Notes: a model not told the origin generated them from the letters alone. Counted from the stretch's first letter, positions 50,303 to 59,995 are shown. The stretch: 64,000 nt of DNA from Nocardia arthritidis NBRC 100137 (GCF_001612765.1 NZ_BDBB01000028.1:42587-106586), one strand, 5' to 3'. Translations and numbers: made by a program.

Positions 50303-52549
50303 ATGCTGACCCGGATGGCCCGATTCATCACCCGATCTCCGCGCGCGGTGCTGGCCGCGGCGCTCGCCGTCGCCGTGCTGTGCGGCGTCTTCGGCGCCAC
50401 CGCGCCCACGCACTTGAAGTCCGGGGGGTTCACCTCTCACGACGCCGAATCCGCCCTCGTCAATGAGCTGATCGCCGACAACTTCGCCGGCGCCGCGCCC
50501 AACTTCGTCCTGCTGGTCGGTTCGGACGCCGGCGCGGACGATCCGGCCACCAAGGCGGCGGGCATCGGGCTGGCCGACTCGCTGAAGGCCCGCGGCGACG
50601 TGCGAGGCGTGCAGTCCTACTGGACCACGCCGCAGCCGCTGGCGAACGCGTTGCGCAGCGCCGATGGCAAGAGCGCCCTGGTCGTCGCCTACCTCGACGG
50701 CGACGAAACGCAGGTCCAGCAGACCGCGAGTGAATTGAAACGGCAGTTCTCGGGCGTCTCCGACGGCATCACGGTCCGCCAGGGCGGCATCGCCGCGATC
50801 TACCACGACGTCACCGAGCAGACGACCCGCGACCTCACCCTGGCCGAGGGCGTCGCGGTACCGCTGTCGATGATCGTGCTGGTCCTGGTGTTCGGCAGTT
50901 TGGTCGCCGCGGCCCTCCCGTTGACCATCGGGATGTTCGCCATCCTGGCGACGCTGGCGCTGCTGCGCCTGTGCACGCTGTTCACCGACGTCTCGATCTA
51001 CGCCCTGAACATGACGACGGCGATGGGACTGGCGCTGGCCATCGATTCGAGCCTGTTCATCGTCAGCCGCTTCCGTGAGGAACTGGCGCGCGGCTTGGAT
51101 CCGGCCGCCGCTACCATCCGGTCGGTGCAGACCGCGGGGCGCACCGTGCTGTTCTCCGCACTCACCGTCGCGCTCTCGCTGGCCGTCTTGAGCGTTTTCG
51201 ACCTGTACTTCCTGAAGAGCTTCGCCTACGCGGGCGTCGCGGTGGTCGCCGCGGCGGCGGCCGCATCGATCGTCGTGCTGCCCGCGGCGCTGGTCCTGCT
51301 CGGGCACCGGGTGAACTCCCTCGACCTGCGGGCTCCGTTGCGCCGCCTGTTCCGCCGCAGCGCGCCCGCACCCGGCCCGCGGGCGCCGGAGGACAGCGGC
51401 TGGTATCGGCTGGCCGGCGTGGTGATGCGGCACGCGGCGCCGGTCGCGATCGTGATCATCGCGCTGCTGCTGGCGCTCGGCTCACCGTTCCTGTCGGTGA
51501 AGTTCGGTTATCCCGACGACCGGGTGCTGCCGGTCAGCGCCACCAGCCGCCAGGTCGGCGACGCCCTGCGCACCGAGTTCCCGCAAGCCGATCCGGTCGC
51601 GAGCACCACGATCGTGCTGGACGGCTACCACGGCGACAACGCGGCGCTCGGCGGGTACGCCGCCGAACTGTCGAAGGTCGAGGGCGTGCCCGCGGTCCTG
51701 TCCGCCGCCGGGGTCTACGCGACAGGCGCGCGAGTCGCGCCTGCTCCGCCCGGTATGGCCAACGACACCGGGACCTACCTGAATGTCGCGACCAAGCTCG
51801 ATCCCTTCTCCCCCGCCGGGGACCGTCAGCTGACGGCGATCCGGGCGGTTCCGGCCCCGGGCGATGCGCTCTACGGCGGCGCCGCGGCGGCCAACGCCGA
51901 CTCCCTGCAGGCGCTGGCCGCCCGCCTTCCGCTCGCGGCAGCCCTCATCGCTCTCACCACCTTCATCGTGTTGTTCCTGTTCACCGGCAGCGTCGTGCTG
52001 CCGATCAAAGCCTTGGTGCTGAACACACTGTCGCTGGCCGCCGCCTTCGGCGCGATGGTGTGGGTGTTCCAGGAGGGCCATCTGTCCGGGTTGCTCGACT
52101 TCACGGCGGTCGGCTATCTGGTGCCGACCATGCCGATCCTGATGTTCTGCCTTGCCTTCGGCCTGTCCATGGACTACGAGGTGTTCCTGTTGTCGCGGGT
52201 GCGCGAGGAGTGGCTGGCCACCCACGACAACACCCGTGCGGTGGCGGTCGGCCTGGCTCGCACGGGCCGGATCTTCACCGCGGCCGCCGCGCTGATGGCC
52301 ATCGTGCTCGGCGCGCTGGTGACCGCGAAGGTGTCGTTCATGCAACTGCTCGGCCTCGGCCTCACGCTGACCGTGCTCGTCGACGCCACGATCATCCGCG
52401 GCCTGCTCGCGCCCGCGCTGATGCGCCTGCTCGGTCCGGCCAACTGGTGGGCGCCCGCACCGCTGGCCCGCCTGCACGCCAAGATCGGGCTGACCGAAGA
52501 CGAGCCGGACGCCGCCGCGCGCCCGCTGGAAACCGCGGGGCGCGCGTGA
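50303..52549 (+). CDS. MMPL/RND family transporter
   Basis: 748 residues, 12 membrane helices in two halves, each with a large extracellular domain. The first loop starts after helix 1 (THLKSGGFTSHDAESALVNE). MMPL/RND blocks are present: MTTAMGLALAIDSSLFIVSR and, in the second half, FCLAFGLSMDYEVFLLSRVR. It exports lipids or drugs across the inner membrane using the proton gradient; the substrate is unknown. It overlaps the TetR gene by four bases (GTGA) and follows the palindromic operator. Confidence 0.93.
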   Translation: MLTRMARFITRSPRAVLAAALAVAVLCGVFGATAPTHLKSGGFTSHDAESALVNELIADNFAGAAPNFVLLVGSDAGADDPATKAAGIGLADSLKARGDVRGVQSYWTTPQPLANALRSADGKSALVVAYLDGDETQVQQTASELKRQFSGVSDGITVRQGGIAAIYHDVTEQTTRDLTLAEGVAVPLSMIVLVLVFGSLVAAALPLTIGMFAILATLALLRLCTLFTDVSIYALNMTTAMGLALAIDSSLFIVSRFREELARGLDPAAATIRSVQTAGRTVLFSALTVALSLAVLSVFDLYFLKSFAYAGVAVVAAAAAASIVVLPAALVLLGHRVNSLDLRAPLRRLFRRSAPAPGPRAPEDSGWYRLAGVVMRHAAPVAIVIIALLLALGSPFLSVKFGYPDDRVLPVSATSRQVGDALRTEFPQADPVASTTIVLDGYHGDNAALGGYAAELSKVEGVPAVLSAAGVYATGARVAPAPPGMANDTGTYLNVATKLDPFSPAGDRQLTAIRAVPAPGDALYGGAAAANADSLQALAARLPLAAALIALTTFIVLFLFTGSVVLPIKALVLNTLSLAAAFGAMVWVFQEGHLSGLLDFTAVGYLVPTMPILMFCLAFGLSMDYEVFLLSRVREEWLATHDNTRAVAVGLARTGRIFTAAAALMAIVLGALVTAKVSFMQLLGLGLTLTVLVDATIIRGLLAPALMRLLGPANWWAPAPLARLHAKIGLTEDEPDAAARPLETAGRA

Positions 52550-53235
52550 TCGGTGACAGGCGCCCGCGATCGCCGCGCGGCTCCGGCGCCCAGCTGCGCG
52601 AGGAGATCCTGCGGGCCACCGCCGAACTGCTCACCACGACCGGGCATGCCGACGCCGTCTCGATCCGGGCGGTGAGCAAGCAGGTCGGGGTGAGCGCGCC
52701 GTCGATCTACCGGCACTTCGCGGACAAGGACGAGCTCATCGACGCCGTTGTCGCCCAGGTCTTCGAAGACCTCGCCGAGGCGATGCGAGCGGCCACCGAC
52801 CCCACTACCTCTCCGGTGCACCAGCTGCACGATCAAGGCATGGCCTACGTCCGCTTCGCGCTCGAGCATCCCGAGCAATACCGGCTCGCGACCGCGCCCA
52901 CCGAGACCGGGGGCGTGGTGGACGAAGTGCTCACCAGCGGCGCCTTCCAGCATTTCACGGCCACCGTACGCAAGTGCATGGACGACGGGACGATGGCGCA
53001 GCGCGACCCGTTGCCGATCGTGCTGGAACTGTGGTCGGTCGCCCACGGCATCGCCTCCCTGCTGCTCGCCAAGCCCTTCCTGCCCTGGGCCGACGCGGAA
53101 GCCGTCGCCTCGCGCGTGATGGGCGCGGCATGCCTCGGCTACAGCGTGCTGGACCTGGTGGGCGCGGACCCGCCCACACCGGACACGGTGACGGCGTGGC
53201 TGCGCCGCGTCAGGAAGGGCCCGTCCCCGGCCTGA
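52546..53235 (+). CDS. TetR/AcrR family transcriptional regulator
   Basis: 229 residues, GTG overlapping the MMPL stop. The HTH region (REEILRATAELLTTTGHADAVS, then KQVGVSAPSIYRHFADKDELI) covers about residues 15-65. A WHG-type ligand domain follows (QYRLATAPTE, ELWSVAHGIASLLLAKPF). Translational coupling ties it to the exporter. It very likely binds the 31-bp palindrome before the MMPL gene and represses the operon until its ligand, perhaps the exported compound, arrives. Confidence 0.92.
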   Translation: MIGDRRPRSPRGSGAQLREEILRATAELLTTTGHADAVSIRAVSKQVGVSAPSIYRHFADKDELIDAVVAQVFEDLAEAMRAATDPTTSPVHQLHDQGMAYVRFALEHPEQYRLATAPTETGGVVDEVLTSGAFQHFTATVRKCMDDGTMAQRDPLPIVLELWSVAHGIASLLLAKPFLPWADAEAVASRVMGAACLGYSVLDLVGADPPTPDTVTAWLRRVRKGPSPA

Positions 53236-53320
53236 CCGCCTTTCGACCGATCGGCTGTCGGCCCCCGAGCGACCATTCGGTAGCTTCCTCGCAGCGCACG
53301 CGCGCGGAAGGAGTGAACCC

Positions 53321-54637
53321 GTGTCTTCAACCATCGACCCCGCGGCTACCGCCTGGCTGCTGGTCAGCACGGCCCTCGTCCTGCTGATGACCCCGGGCCT
53401 GGCCATCTTCTACGGCGGCATGGTCCGCTCGACCGGCGTACTCAACATGCTGATGATGAACTTCATCGCGATCCCGCTGGTGACGGTGATCTGGCTACTT
53501 TTCGGCTACAGCCTGGCGTTCGGCGACGACGCGGGCGGCGGCCTGATCGGCGGCCTCGGCCACCTCGGCATGGCGGGCATCGATCCGACCTCGGTGCGCG
53601 GCTCGGTGCCTGAGCTATTGTTCGCGACGTTCCAGCTCACCTTCGCGGTCCTGACCGCCGCGCTGGTCAGCGGCGCCATCGCCGACCGGGCCAAGTTCGG
53701 GGCGTGGATGATCTTCGTGCCGCTCTGGGCGCTGGTGGTGTACGCGCCGATCGCCCACTGGGTGTGGGGCCCGGACGGCTGGCTCGCCTCGTTCGGCGCG
53801 CTGGACTACGCGGGCGGCCTGGTGGTGGAGATCGCCTCCGGCTCGTCGGCCTTGGCCCTCGCGCTGGTGCTCGGCCCGCGCATCGGGTTCAAGGTCGATG
53901 CGATGCGCCCACACAACCTGCCCTTCGTGCTGCTCGGGGCGGGCCTGCTGTGGTTCGGCTGGTTCGGCTTCAACGCCGGTTCGGCGCTGGCGGCCAACGG
54001 CCTGGCCGCGGCCGTCTTCCTCAACACCTTGGTGGCGGGCTGCCTCGGCATGCTCGGCTGGCTGGCGGTGGAGCAGATCCGCGACGGCAGGCCGACCACC
54101 TTCGGCGCCGCGTCCGGCGTGGTGGCCGGTCTGGTCGCCATCACTCCGTCGTGCGGATCGGTCAACACCCTCGGTGCGCTGCTGGTCGGGCTCGCGGCGG
54201 GCGTGCTGTGCTCGTTCGCGGTGGGCTGGAAATTCAAGGCGGGCTACGACGATTCGCTCGACGTGGTCGGCGTGCACTTCGTCGGCGGCATCGTCGGCAC
54301 CGTGCTGATCGGCTTGCTCGCCACCGAGGTGATGACCGGCGGCGTCGAGGGCCTGTTCTTCGGCGGCGGGCTCGCTCAACTCGGCAAGCAGCTGGTGGCG
54401 GTGCTCGTCGTCGCGGCCTACGCGTTCGGCGTCTCGTTCGCGCTCGGCAAGGGCATCGACCGGCTCGTCGGATTCCGGGTCAGCACGGAGGACGAGACCG
54501 CCGGGATCGACTTCGCCCTGCACGCCGAGACGGCGTATGCGGAAGGAGTGCACGGCCACGCGCCGCGCCGCCTCGGCGAGGGGCATCTCGGGCGCCCGCA
54601 CGCCCAGCGCCCGCTCGACGACGATCCGACGGCATGA
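53321..54637 (+). CDS. amt: Ammonium transporter (Amt/Rh family)
   Basis: 438 residues, GTG start with GGAAGGAG upstream. Eleven membrane helices; the first opens AWLLVSTALVLLMTPGLAIF. The twin histidines of the pore are present as His146 (PIAHWVWGP) and His319 (VVGVHFVGG), and the Amt signatures (ITPSCGSVNTLGALLVG) are intact. It imports ammonium/ammonia. No glnK or glnD follows, unlike the usual amtB-glnK-glnD operon; a convergent zinc peptidase comes next. The C-terminal cytoplasmic tail is about 50 residues. Confidence 0.94.
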   Translation: MSSTIDPAATAWLLVSTALVLLMTPGLAIFYGGMVRSTGVLNMLMMNFIAIPLVTVIWLLFGYSLAFGDDAGGGLIGGLGHLGMAGIDPTSVRGSVPELLFATFQLTFAVLTAALVSGAIADRAKFGAWMIFVPLWALVVYAPIAHWVWGPDGWLASFGALDYAGGLVVEIASGSSALALALVLGPRIGFKVDAMRPHNLPFVLLGAGLLWFGWFGFNAGSALAANGLAAAVFLNTLVAGCLGMLGWLAVEQIRDGRPTTFGAASGVVAGLVAITPSCGSVNTLGALLVGLAAGVLCSFAVGWKFKAGYDDSLDVVGVHFVGGIVGTVLIGLLATEVMTGGVEGLFFGGGLAQLGKQLVAVLVVAAYAFGVSFALGKGIDRLVGFRVSTEDETAGIDFALHAETAYAEGVHGHAPRRLGEGHLGRPHAQRPLDDDPTA

Positions 54638-54652
54638 GCGCTGCGTCGCGCC

Positions 54653-55774
54653 TCAGCTCACCGAGCTCGCCGACGCGGTGAACGTATTGCACTGGGCCGC
54701 ACGGTTGTTGTCCAAACCCGTCTCGAACCACTGCCCGCCGTTCTCGGACGACCCGTGGTCGCGCATGTCCCCGGCCTGGTCGCCGCGCCCGTAGGCGTCC
54801 TTGCGGGCCAGAGTGAGCTGCGGGTCGGTGAGCGAACCGCCCTTCGACGACGAGGAGAGGTACATGCCGTCGAAGCAGTTGGCCTGCAATTCGACTCGGC
54901 GTGACAGCTCCAGTCCCTTGGCGCTGCGCGGCCCCACGTCGGCCCGCTCGCTGTTGGCCTTGCGCAAGATGCCGGACATCGCCTGCACGTGATGTCCGTA
55001 CTCGTGCGCGAAAACCGACAGGTAGACCACCCAGTTGTCTTTGAAGTAGTCCGTCTGCAACTGGCTGATCGGCATGTAGACGGTCTTGTTGGCCGGGCAG
55101 TAGAACGCGGCGAAATTGCTGGTCGAGCCGGTGCACGGGGTGGTGATGCCCGTCGTTGTCGCGCTGACGTTCAGTGACGGCGGCTGGAACGGCAGATTCG
55201 CCTTGCGCAGCACCGGTTTCCACGCCGCTTCCAGGCAGGACGCGGCGCTTTCGAAGAACTTGCGGGCGGCGTCCACCTGGGTGCCCCACGGCGAGTAGTC
55301 GCACTGCGCCGGAATCAGCGTCGCGTCGGGGTCGGTCAGCAGCGGGTTGTTGCCGGTTTCCGATGGTCCGACCGAGCCGTCCGGCTGCGTGTCGAACGTG
55401 AAGCTCGGTTGCGGACCGGACGCGTCGCGGCCCACCGAGATCGCGTTGCGTACCAGTCCCGCCGCTGCCAGGAATACGACGACGACCAGCAGCACGACCC
55501 ATCCGCCGCCTCCGCGTTTGCGTGGCGGCGGGTAGGGCGGGCGCCCGGGCGGGCCATAGGGCATCGGCGGTGGGACCGGCGGGCTGTAACCCGGTGGCGG
55601 ACCGTAGGCAGGCGGCGCGTATCCCGGCGGCGGGGCGTATCCGGGAGGCGGACCGTACCCAGGCGGCGGGCCGTAATTCGGGCGCGGGCCGTAGGGCGCA
55701 CCGTAGCCTGGCGGCGGAGGCACCGGACGCCCCCCGCGCGGGACCGGTCCGTGTCCGTACGGTGGTTGTGTCAC
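54653..55774 (-). CDS. Neutral zinc metallopeptidase (YpfJ family) with Pro/Gly/Tyr-rich N-terminus
   Basis: 373 residues from GTG 55774 with GAGGGGG upstream. Residues 1 to about 85 are a repeated PPGYGPPPGYAPP-type low-complexity region. A basic stretch and one membrane helix (GWVVLLVVVVFLAAAGLV, about 90-107) follow, so the catalytic domain lies outside. The zinc site is HEYGH in VFAHEYGHHVQ, with a downstream QANCFDG motif giving the third ligand region. The family is described as putative neutral zinc metallopeptidase; its substrate is unknown. Confidence 0.9.
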   Translation of the reverse strand: MTQPPYGHGPVPRGGRPVPPPPGYGAPYGPRPNYGPPPGYGPPPGYAPPPGYAPPAYGPPPGYSPPVPPPMPYGPPGRPPYPPPRKRGGGGWVVLLVVVVFLAAAGLVRNAISVGRDASGPQPSFTFDTQPDGSVGPSETGNNPLLTDPDATLIPAQCDYSPWGTQVDAARKFFESAASCLEAAWKPVLRKANLPFQPPSLNVSATTTGITTPCTGSTSNFAAFYCPANKTVYMPISQLQTDYFKDNWVVYLSVFAHEYGHHVQAMSGILRKANSERADVGPRSAKGLELSRRVELQANCFDGMYLSSSSKGGSLTDPQLTLARKDAYGRGDQAGDMRDHGSSENGGQWFETGLDNNRAAQCNTFTASASSVS

Positions 55775-55850
55775 GCCCCCGTACCCCCTCGTCTCAGTGA
55801 TCGCCGACAGCCGCTGACGCAGGATAGCAAGCTGTCTAGAGTAGGCAGCC

Positions 55851-57482
55851 ATGCTGACTTTTCGGGGGGCCGCCCTAGGCGCGCTGCTTCTCGCCATCGC
55901 GGGAATGTTCGCGACGGTCCCGGTCACCCAGGCCCAGCCCGCGCCGGACGGCGTGACCATCACCGCCGATCTGAAGCTGAGCCGCGAGGGCGTCCTCGAA
56001 GTGGTCGAACAGATCTCGGTGCCGCCGGACGGCTCGTTCCGGATGTCACTTCCGCTGCGGCTGCGGGTGAGCGACGACGCCGAGCGCGTCTTCCGGGTCA
56101 CCGACGTGGACACCGAGGGCGCGGGCACCGCGACGGTCGCGAACGACCAGTTCACCATCGAGGCCCGGCCCGGCGAATCCACCTTCCGGTACTCCGTGCA
56201 GAACACCGTCAGCGACGCGCGGGGCAGCCAGGTCTTCCATTGGCTCGGTGTGCTCAGCACCGACATCGCGTCCATCAGCGCCTCGCTGATCAGCCCGAGC
56301 TTCGAAATGGGCATCGTGGACTGCAAACTCGGCCCGCCCGGTAACACCCGCCCGTGCGCCGATGTCAAGATCGAGACCGACGGCGTCCTCTTTCTCGAGC
56401 AGACCGACCTGCACAAGGGCGACGCGATCGATCTGACGCTGCAATTGCCGCCCGGCACCGTGCCGAGCAATGCCGACGTCCGCGACAGCGGCGACGCGGG
56501 CCCCTTCGCGATCACCACCCCGGTGCTCGTCGCGTTCGGCGTGCTGCTGCTCGCGCTGGCGGGCTTGGCCGCCTTCGTGCTGCGCGCTCGCCGCCTGGAC
56601 GCGATGGTGGGCGGCGGTTCCGCGACGATCGATCCGCTGCTGCGCGAGGGTGATCGCGTGCAGTTCACCTCGCCCGAGGGCACGCTGCCCGGTGAGGCCG
56701 GGCTGCTGCTGGACGGACATGTCGATCCGGTCGACATCGCCGCCACCGTGGTGGATCTCGCGGTACGCCGGTACATCCGGATCACGCCGCTCAGCGACAG
56801 CGACTGGCGGATCACCCGGGTGAACACCCTCGACGACCAACTGCGCGACTACGAGAAGACCGTCTACCAGGCGCTGCTGCCCGAAGGCGCCGACGCGGTG
56901 ACATTGGGCGAGCTGCGCAAGCCGGGGCGCGTGGCCTCCGAACCGGTACGCGCCGCACTGGTCGCCGACGCCGTCGCCCGCGGCAACTTCCTCGATCGCC
57001 GCCGTCCCGGCCTCGCCCTGTGGCTCGGTGGGGCGCTGGTGATCGCGGGTGTCGCGGCGACCGTGGCGCTCGCGCTCACCTCCGGCCATGCCCTGGTCGG
57101 TGTCGCCATCGCGCTCGGAGGTGTCGCGACCCTGCTCTCGCCGAAGTACCTGCCGATGCGGACGGCGCGTGGACTGGAGCTCGCCAGACAGATCCGCGCG
57201 CTGCAGCGCGGCCTGGAAACCACTCGGCGCGAACAGATCCCGCCGATCGACCAGGAGACCGTGTTCTCCCGCGCCCTGCCGTTCATGGTGCTCGGCGCAC
57301 GCGCCGACAACTGGATCCGCGCCTTCCGCGACCTGGACCCCTCGGCCGACGCGCAACCCGGCCTCTACTGGTTCGGCGGCTTCGAACGCGACCGCAACCT
57401 GCAGCGCTTCGCGGGCCACTTCCCGTTCTTCATCACCGCCCTGGAGGGGCTTTTCGCCATCGCGGGCGATCCACACCGCTAG
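55851..57482 (+). CDS. DUF2207 domain membrane protein
   Basis: 543 residues. A signal peptide (GALLLAIAGMFATVPVTQAQ) leads to an extracellular DUF2207 domain (about 30-210, from VTITADLKLSREGVLEVVEQ). A membrane helix follows near 225-245 (PVLVAFGVLLLALAGLAAFV), then a cytoplasmic wing-like region and a second helix pair (about 385-425) before a C-terminal soluble tail. Function unknown; the family is widespread in actinobacteria. It is divergent from the zinc peptidase, 76 bp apart, which suggests shared or linked control. Followed by a strong hairpin. Confidence 0.88.
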   Translation: MLTFRGAALGALLLAIAGMFATVPVTQAQPAPDGVTITADLKLSREGVLEVVEQISVPPDGSFRMSLPLRLRVSDDAERVFRVTDVDTEGAGTATVANDQFTIEARPGESTFRYSVQNTVSDARGSQVFHWLGVLSTDIASISASLISPSFEMGIVDCKLGPPGNTRPCADVKIETDGVLFLEQTDLHKGDAIDLTLQLPPGTVPSNADVRDSGDAGPFAITTPVLVAFGVLLLALAGLAAFVLRARRLDAMVGGGSATIDPLLREGDRVQFTSPEGTLPGEAGLLLDGHVDPVDIAATVVDLAVRRYIRITPLSDSDWRITRVNTLDDQLRDYEKTVYQALLPEGADAVTLGELRKPGRVASEPVRAALVADAVARGNFLDRRRPGLALWLGGALVIAGVAATVALALTSGHALVGVAIALGGVATLLSPKYLPMRTARGLELARQIRALQRGLETTRREQIPPIDQETVFSRALPFMVLGARADNWIRAFRDLDPSADAQPGLYWFGGFERDRNLQRFAGHFPFFITALEGLFAIAGDPHR

Positions 57483-57500
57483 CGTCACACGCACGAGAAA

Positions 57501-57527
57501 GGCGATCGGCCGCTGCGGCCGATCGCC
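57501..57527. terminator. Bidirectional hairpin between DUF2207 and ROK genes
   Basis: GGCGATCGGCCG (57501-57512) pairs with CGGCCGATCGCC (57516-57527) across a three-base loop, between convergent genes. The flanking T run is short. Confidence 0.75.
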
Positions 57528-57541
57528 CTTCGTCGTATTAC

Positions 57542-58816
57542 TCAGTCGTGCAATGCGGTTCGCCGTACCGCGGCCAGCGGATCGGCGTAGAGGACACTCA
57601 GCGAGGTCACCACCGCGGCGTATTCCTGCACCTTGCCGCCGAAACCGCTGATCCGGATATCGGTGGGCGGCAGTGTCGAACCCTGGTTGAACGCCCGCGC
57701 CACATGCGCGACCGCGGGGCGGTAGCCGGTGAAAGCCTGTCCGCCGAGGATCACCCGATCGGGGTTGAGCATGTCGCGCACCATCGCCACGGTGTGGCCG
57801 AGGATGGTGGCCCGCTCGGCGAGCAGTTCGCGCGCGGACTCCGATCCGGCTTCCGCGGCCCGGTACAGGTCGGCGATGGTCGAGCCCGCGGTGCCGTTGT
57901 GCGCCGGGATGATGCCGCGCCCGACGGCCCTCGAGTGCAGTGACCGATCACCGACGGTCACCTCCAAGCAGCCACGCCGTCCGCAGGTGCATTCCACGTC
58001 CGAACCCGTGGGTAGATGCGCGATCGATCCGGGTCCGTTGCTCGGGGTGTGCACGCGACCGTCCAAGGTCACCGCGACACCCGCGGTCTCACGCACGTAG
58101 AAGTACAGGCTGCTGCCCCGCTCGAGGCGGGCTTGGTCCTTGGGCTCGCCGGTGGGCAGCAACAGCTCCGAGCCTGCCATCGCCTCCACGTGCGGCGCCA
58201 CGGAGACGGGCAGCTCCAGCACCTCGCCGAGGACCGAACCGACCTGCGCCCCACGCCATTCCAGTTTCGGATGGTCGACGACGCCGGTCAGCGGATCGAC
58301 CCGGCCGCCGATCGCGACGCCGGCCCACAGCGCCTTGCGCCGGTGCCAGCGCTGCAGGAACGCCTTCGCGCTGCGGGCGACGGTGGTGGTGGCGAATTCC
58401 TGTCCGGTCTGCGGGGTGGCGATGGCCAGGCCACCGAGGATGCGGCCCCGCAGATCGGCGGCGACGATCTTGGTGACCGCGGCGCCGATGTGGATGCCGA
58501 TGGTGAGGTAGGCGTCGTGGTCGATTTCGAAGGGGACGCGGGGGCGTCCGACCGCGCCCGAGGCCGTCAGGTCGGGGCGTTCCCGCAGCAGGCCGGCCGC
58601 GAGCAGCGCGGAGACCTGGCGGTTGACCGTGGCGATGCTCAAACCCGTTGTGCGCGCGGCGTTGTCGCGGGAAACGGGACCTGCGGTGGCGGCGCGCAGG
58701 ACCGCGGCCGCCGGGTTGTCGGCGAGGCGCAGTTCGGGAGCGACAACCGGACGCTGGACGCGGGCGCGGCCGTTGGCAACCCTGGAGACGGATCGTTCAA
58801 GGGTAGGAAGGGGCAT
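57542..58816 (-). CDS. ROK family transcriptional regulator
   Basis: 424 residues. An N-terminal winged-helix (AARTTGLSIATVNRQVSALL, about 50-75) precedes a ROK sugar-kinase-like domain. The zinc motif CTCGRRGCLEV is intact. The ATP-phosphate loop that should read DIGGTK is IGIHIGAAVTK, so the kinase activity is probably lost and the protein acts as a sugar-sensing repressor or activator. It stands alone; the target is not evident. A perfect 10-bp palindrome TGTGCGCACA lies about 240 bp upstream (59060-59069). Confidence 0.9.
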   Translation of the reverse strand: MPLPTLERSVSRVANGRARVQRPVVAPELRLADNPAAAVLRAATAGPVSRDNAARTTGLSIATVNRQVSALLAAGLLRERPDLTASGAVGRPRVPFEIDHDAYLTIGIHIGAAVTKIVAADLRGRILGGLAIATPQTGQEFATTTVARSAKAFLQRWHRRKALWAGVAIGGRVDPLTGVVDHPKLEWRGAQVGSVLGEVLELPVSVAPHVEAMAGSELLLPTGEPKDQARLERGSSLYFYVRETAGVAVTLDGRVHTPSNGPGSIAHLPTGSDVECTCGRRGCLEVTVGDRSLHSRAVGRGIIPAHNGTAGSTIADLYRAAEAGSESARELLAERATILGHTVAMVRDMLNPDRVILGGQAFTGYRPAVAHVARAFNQGSTLPPTDIRISGFGGKVQEYAAVVTSLSVLYADPLAAVRRTALHD

Positions 58817-59106
58817 TGTGCGGATCCTTGCTGAAGTCCCGTAATCGACGGGGCATGCCTACATGGGCGGCGAGGCAGCAAATGAGCAGGAAAACCCGCT
58901 CAGCTGCAGCAAGAGAGGCGACACAGTTCGCGCGTCAATGGCAGCCGCAGACCCAGCGCGGCGGTCACGTAAGTGACGCGCAGGAGGTTCGATCGGCCGG
59001 CAGACATGTCATCAAAATTAACACCGATTTCCGCGACGCACCAACCCTCGACGCGCCGTTGTGCGCACAGGCACATTGTTTTCGCAGGTCGCGGGCACGC
59101 GAAAAG
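58817..59106. other. 290-bp region upstream of the ROK regulator
   Basis: No gene. It holds the promoter of the ROK gene (none obvious) and the palindrome TGTGCGCACA at 59060-59069. The far end runs into the terminator of the secreted-protein gene. Confidence 0.4.
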
Positions 59107-59141
59107 ACCCCGCTGCCCGGAGAGCTCCACAGGGGCGGGGT
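59107..59141 (-). terminator. Terminator of the secreted glycine-zipper gene
   Basis: On the minus strand ACCCCGC pairs with GCGGGGT (outer arms 59135-59141 and 59107-59113), enclosing an imperfect inner stem, then CTTTTC. It lies 18 bp after the gene's stop. Confidence 0.7.
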
Positions 59142-59158
59142 ATTTTCGCTCGGAAGGA

Positions 59159-59869
59159 TTACTTCGGAGCGTTGAACGGCTGATTGATCGTCGTGAAGTA
59201 CTGGATCGCGGCGCCGATCGCGACCGGGGCGGTGACCAGTAGCTGACCCGCGAGAGTGCCGAGGGCGCCGACGGCGACGATGCCGCCGAGGCAGCCGATG
59301 GCGGCGGCCGGGATGAACGCGCCGAACAGGCCGACGATCGCCGCGGAGGCGACGGTGGCGCCGGCGATGCCGCCGAGCACGCAACCGACAGCACCGCCCG
59401 CGATGCCGCCGACGAGCGTGCCGATAGTCGCACCGGCGGTGATCGTGCTGGTCAGGCGGGTCCAGGCGGCGACCTCACGGTCGTACTCGGTCTTCCACGG
59501 CGCCTTGTCCTCGTACGGCAGCGCGACCGGCCTGTAGACCGCGTGGTCCCGGTCGAACAGCGGCGTCAGCGTCGCGCTACGACCGGAAATCTGTGCGGCG
59601 ATCGGGAATTCGAAGTCCTCCAGCTGAAACCGCAACGGCTGTGCCGCGAGCACGGTACCGTTGGATGCCTTCACTTCGAGCACCTCGTCCTCGACGGCGA
59701 GTGAGCCCGCGTCGGTTTCGATGATCGACTGGGTTTCCGTCGCGTACGCGGTGAAATTGATTGCGCTTTCGGCGCTTTCTTCCGCCGGCGTGGCACCGGA
59801 TGTTCCCGCCGCCACTCCGGTCGCAATGGTAACCAGCGCCGCCACCACGGCGAGTTTCCTCATCCTCAT
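59159..59869 (-). CDS. Secreted protein with glycine-zipper C-terminus
   Basis: 236 residues from ATG 59869; nearby ATGs at 59887 and 59863 are alternatives. A Sec signal (RKLAVVAALVTIATGVAAG, cleavage after GATP or nearby) precedes an acidic beta-rich domain (INFTAYATETQSIIETDAGS, about 40-150). The C-terminal third is hydrophobic and glycine-rich (TIGTLVGGIAGGAVGCVLGG, then GLFGAFIPAAAIGCLGGIVA). That pattern resembles glycine-zipper membrane-active or pore-like segments. Family not recognised, apparently genus-specific. Ends with a strong terminator. Confidence 0.75.
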   Translation of the reverse strand: MRMRKLAVVAALVTIATGVAAGTSGATPAEESAESAINFTAYATETQSIIETDAGSLAVEDEVLEVKASNGTVLAAQPLRFQLEDFEFPIAAQISGRSATLTPLFDRDHAVYRPVALPYEDKAPWKTEYDREVAAWTRLTSTITAGATIGTLVGGIAGGAVGCVLGGIAGATVASAAIVGLFGAFIPAAAIGCLGGIVAVGALGTLAGQLLVTAPVAIGAAIQYFTTINQPFNAPK

Positions 59870-59995
59870 GTTCCTGCTATCCCTCATCTCAGGTGGAGCC
59901 GTTCCAGGAAAAAGCATCAGGCACCGGCTGTGCGAGAACGAGGAAAAAACGCAGGACGATTTCAAATAGGCAACCGGAGAGTTACAGTTGCCGTA

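Noticed and set aside
54653..56827. A 724-codon frame extending the zinc peptidase into the DUF2207 gene
   Set aside because: The upstream two-fifths overlap the divergent DUF2207 gene in antisense; the GTG at 55774 gives a normal family length.
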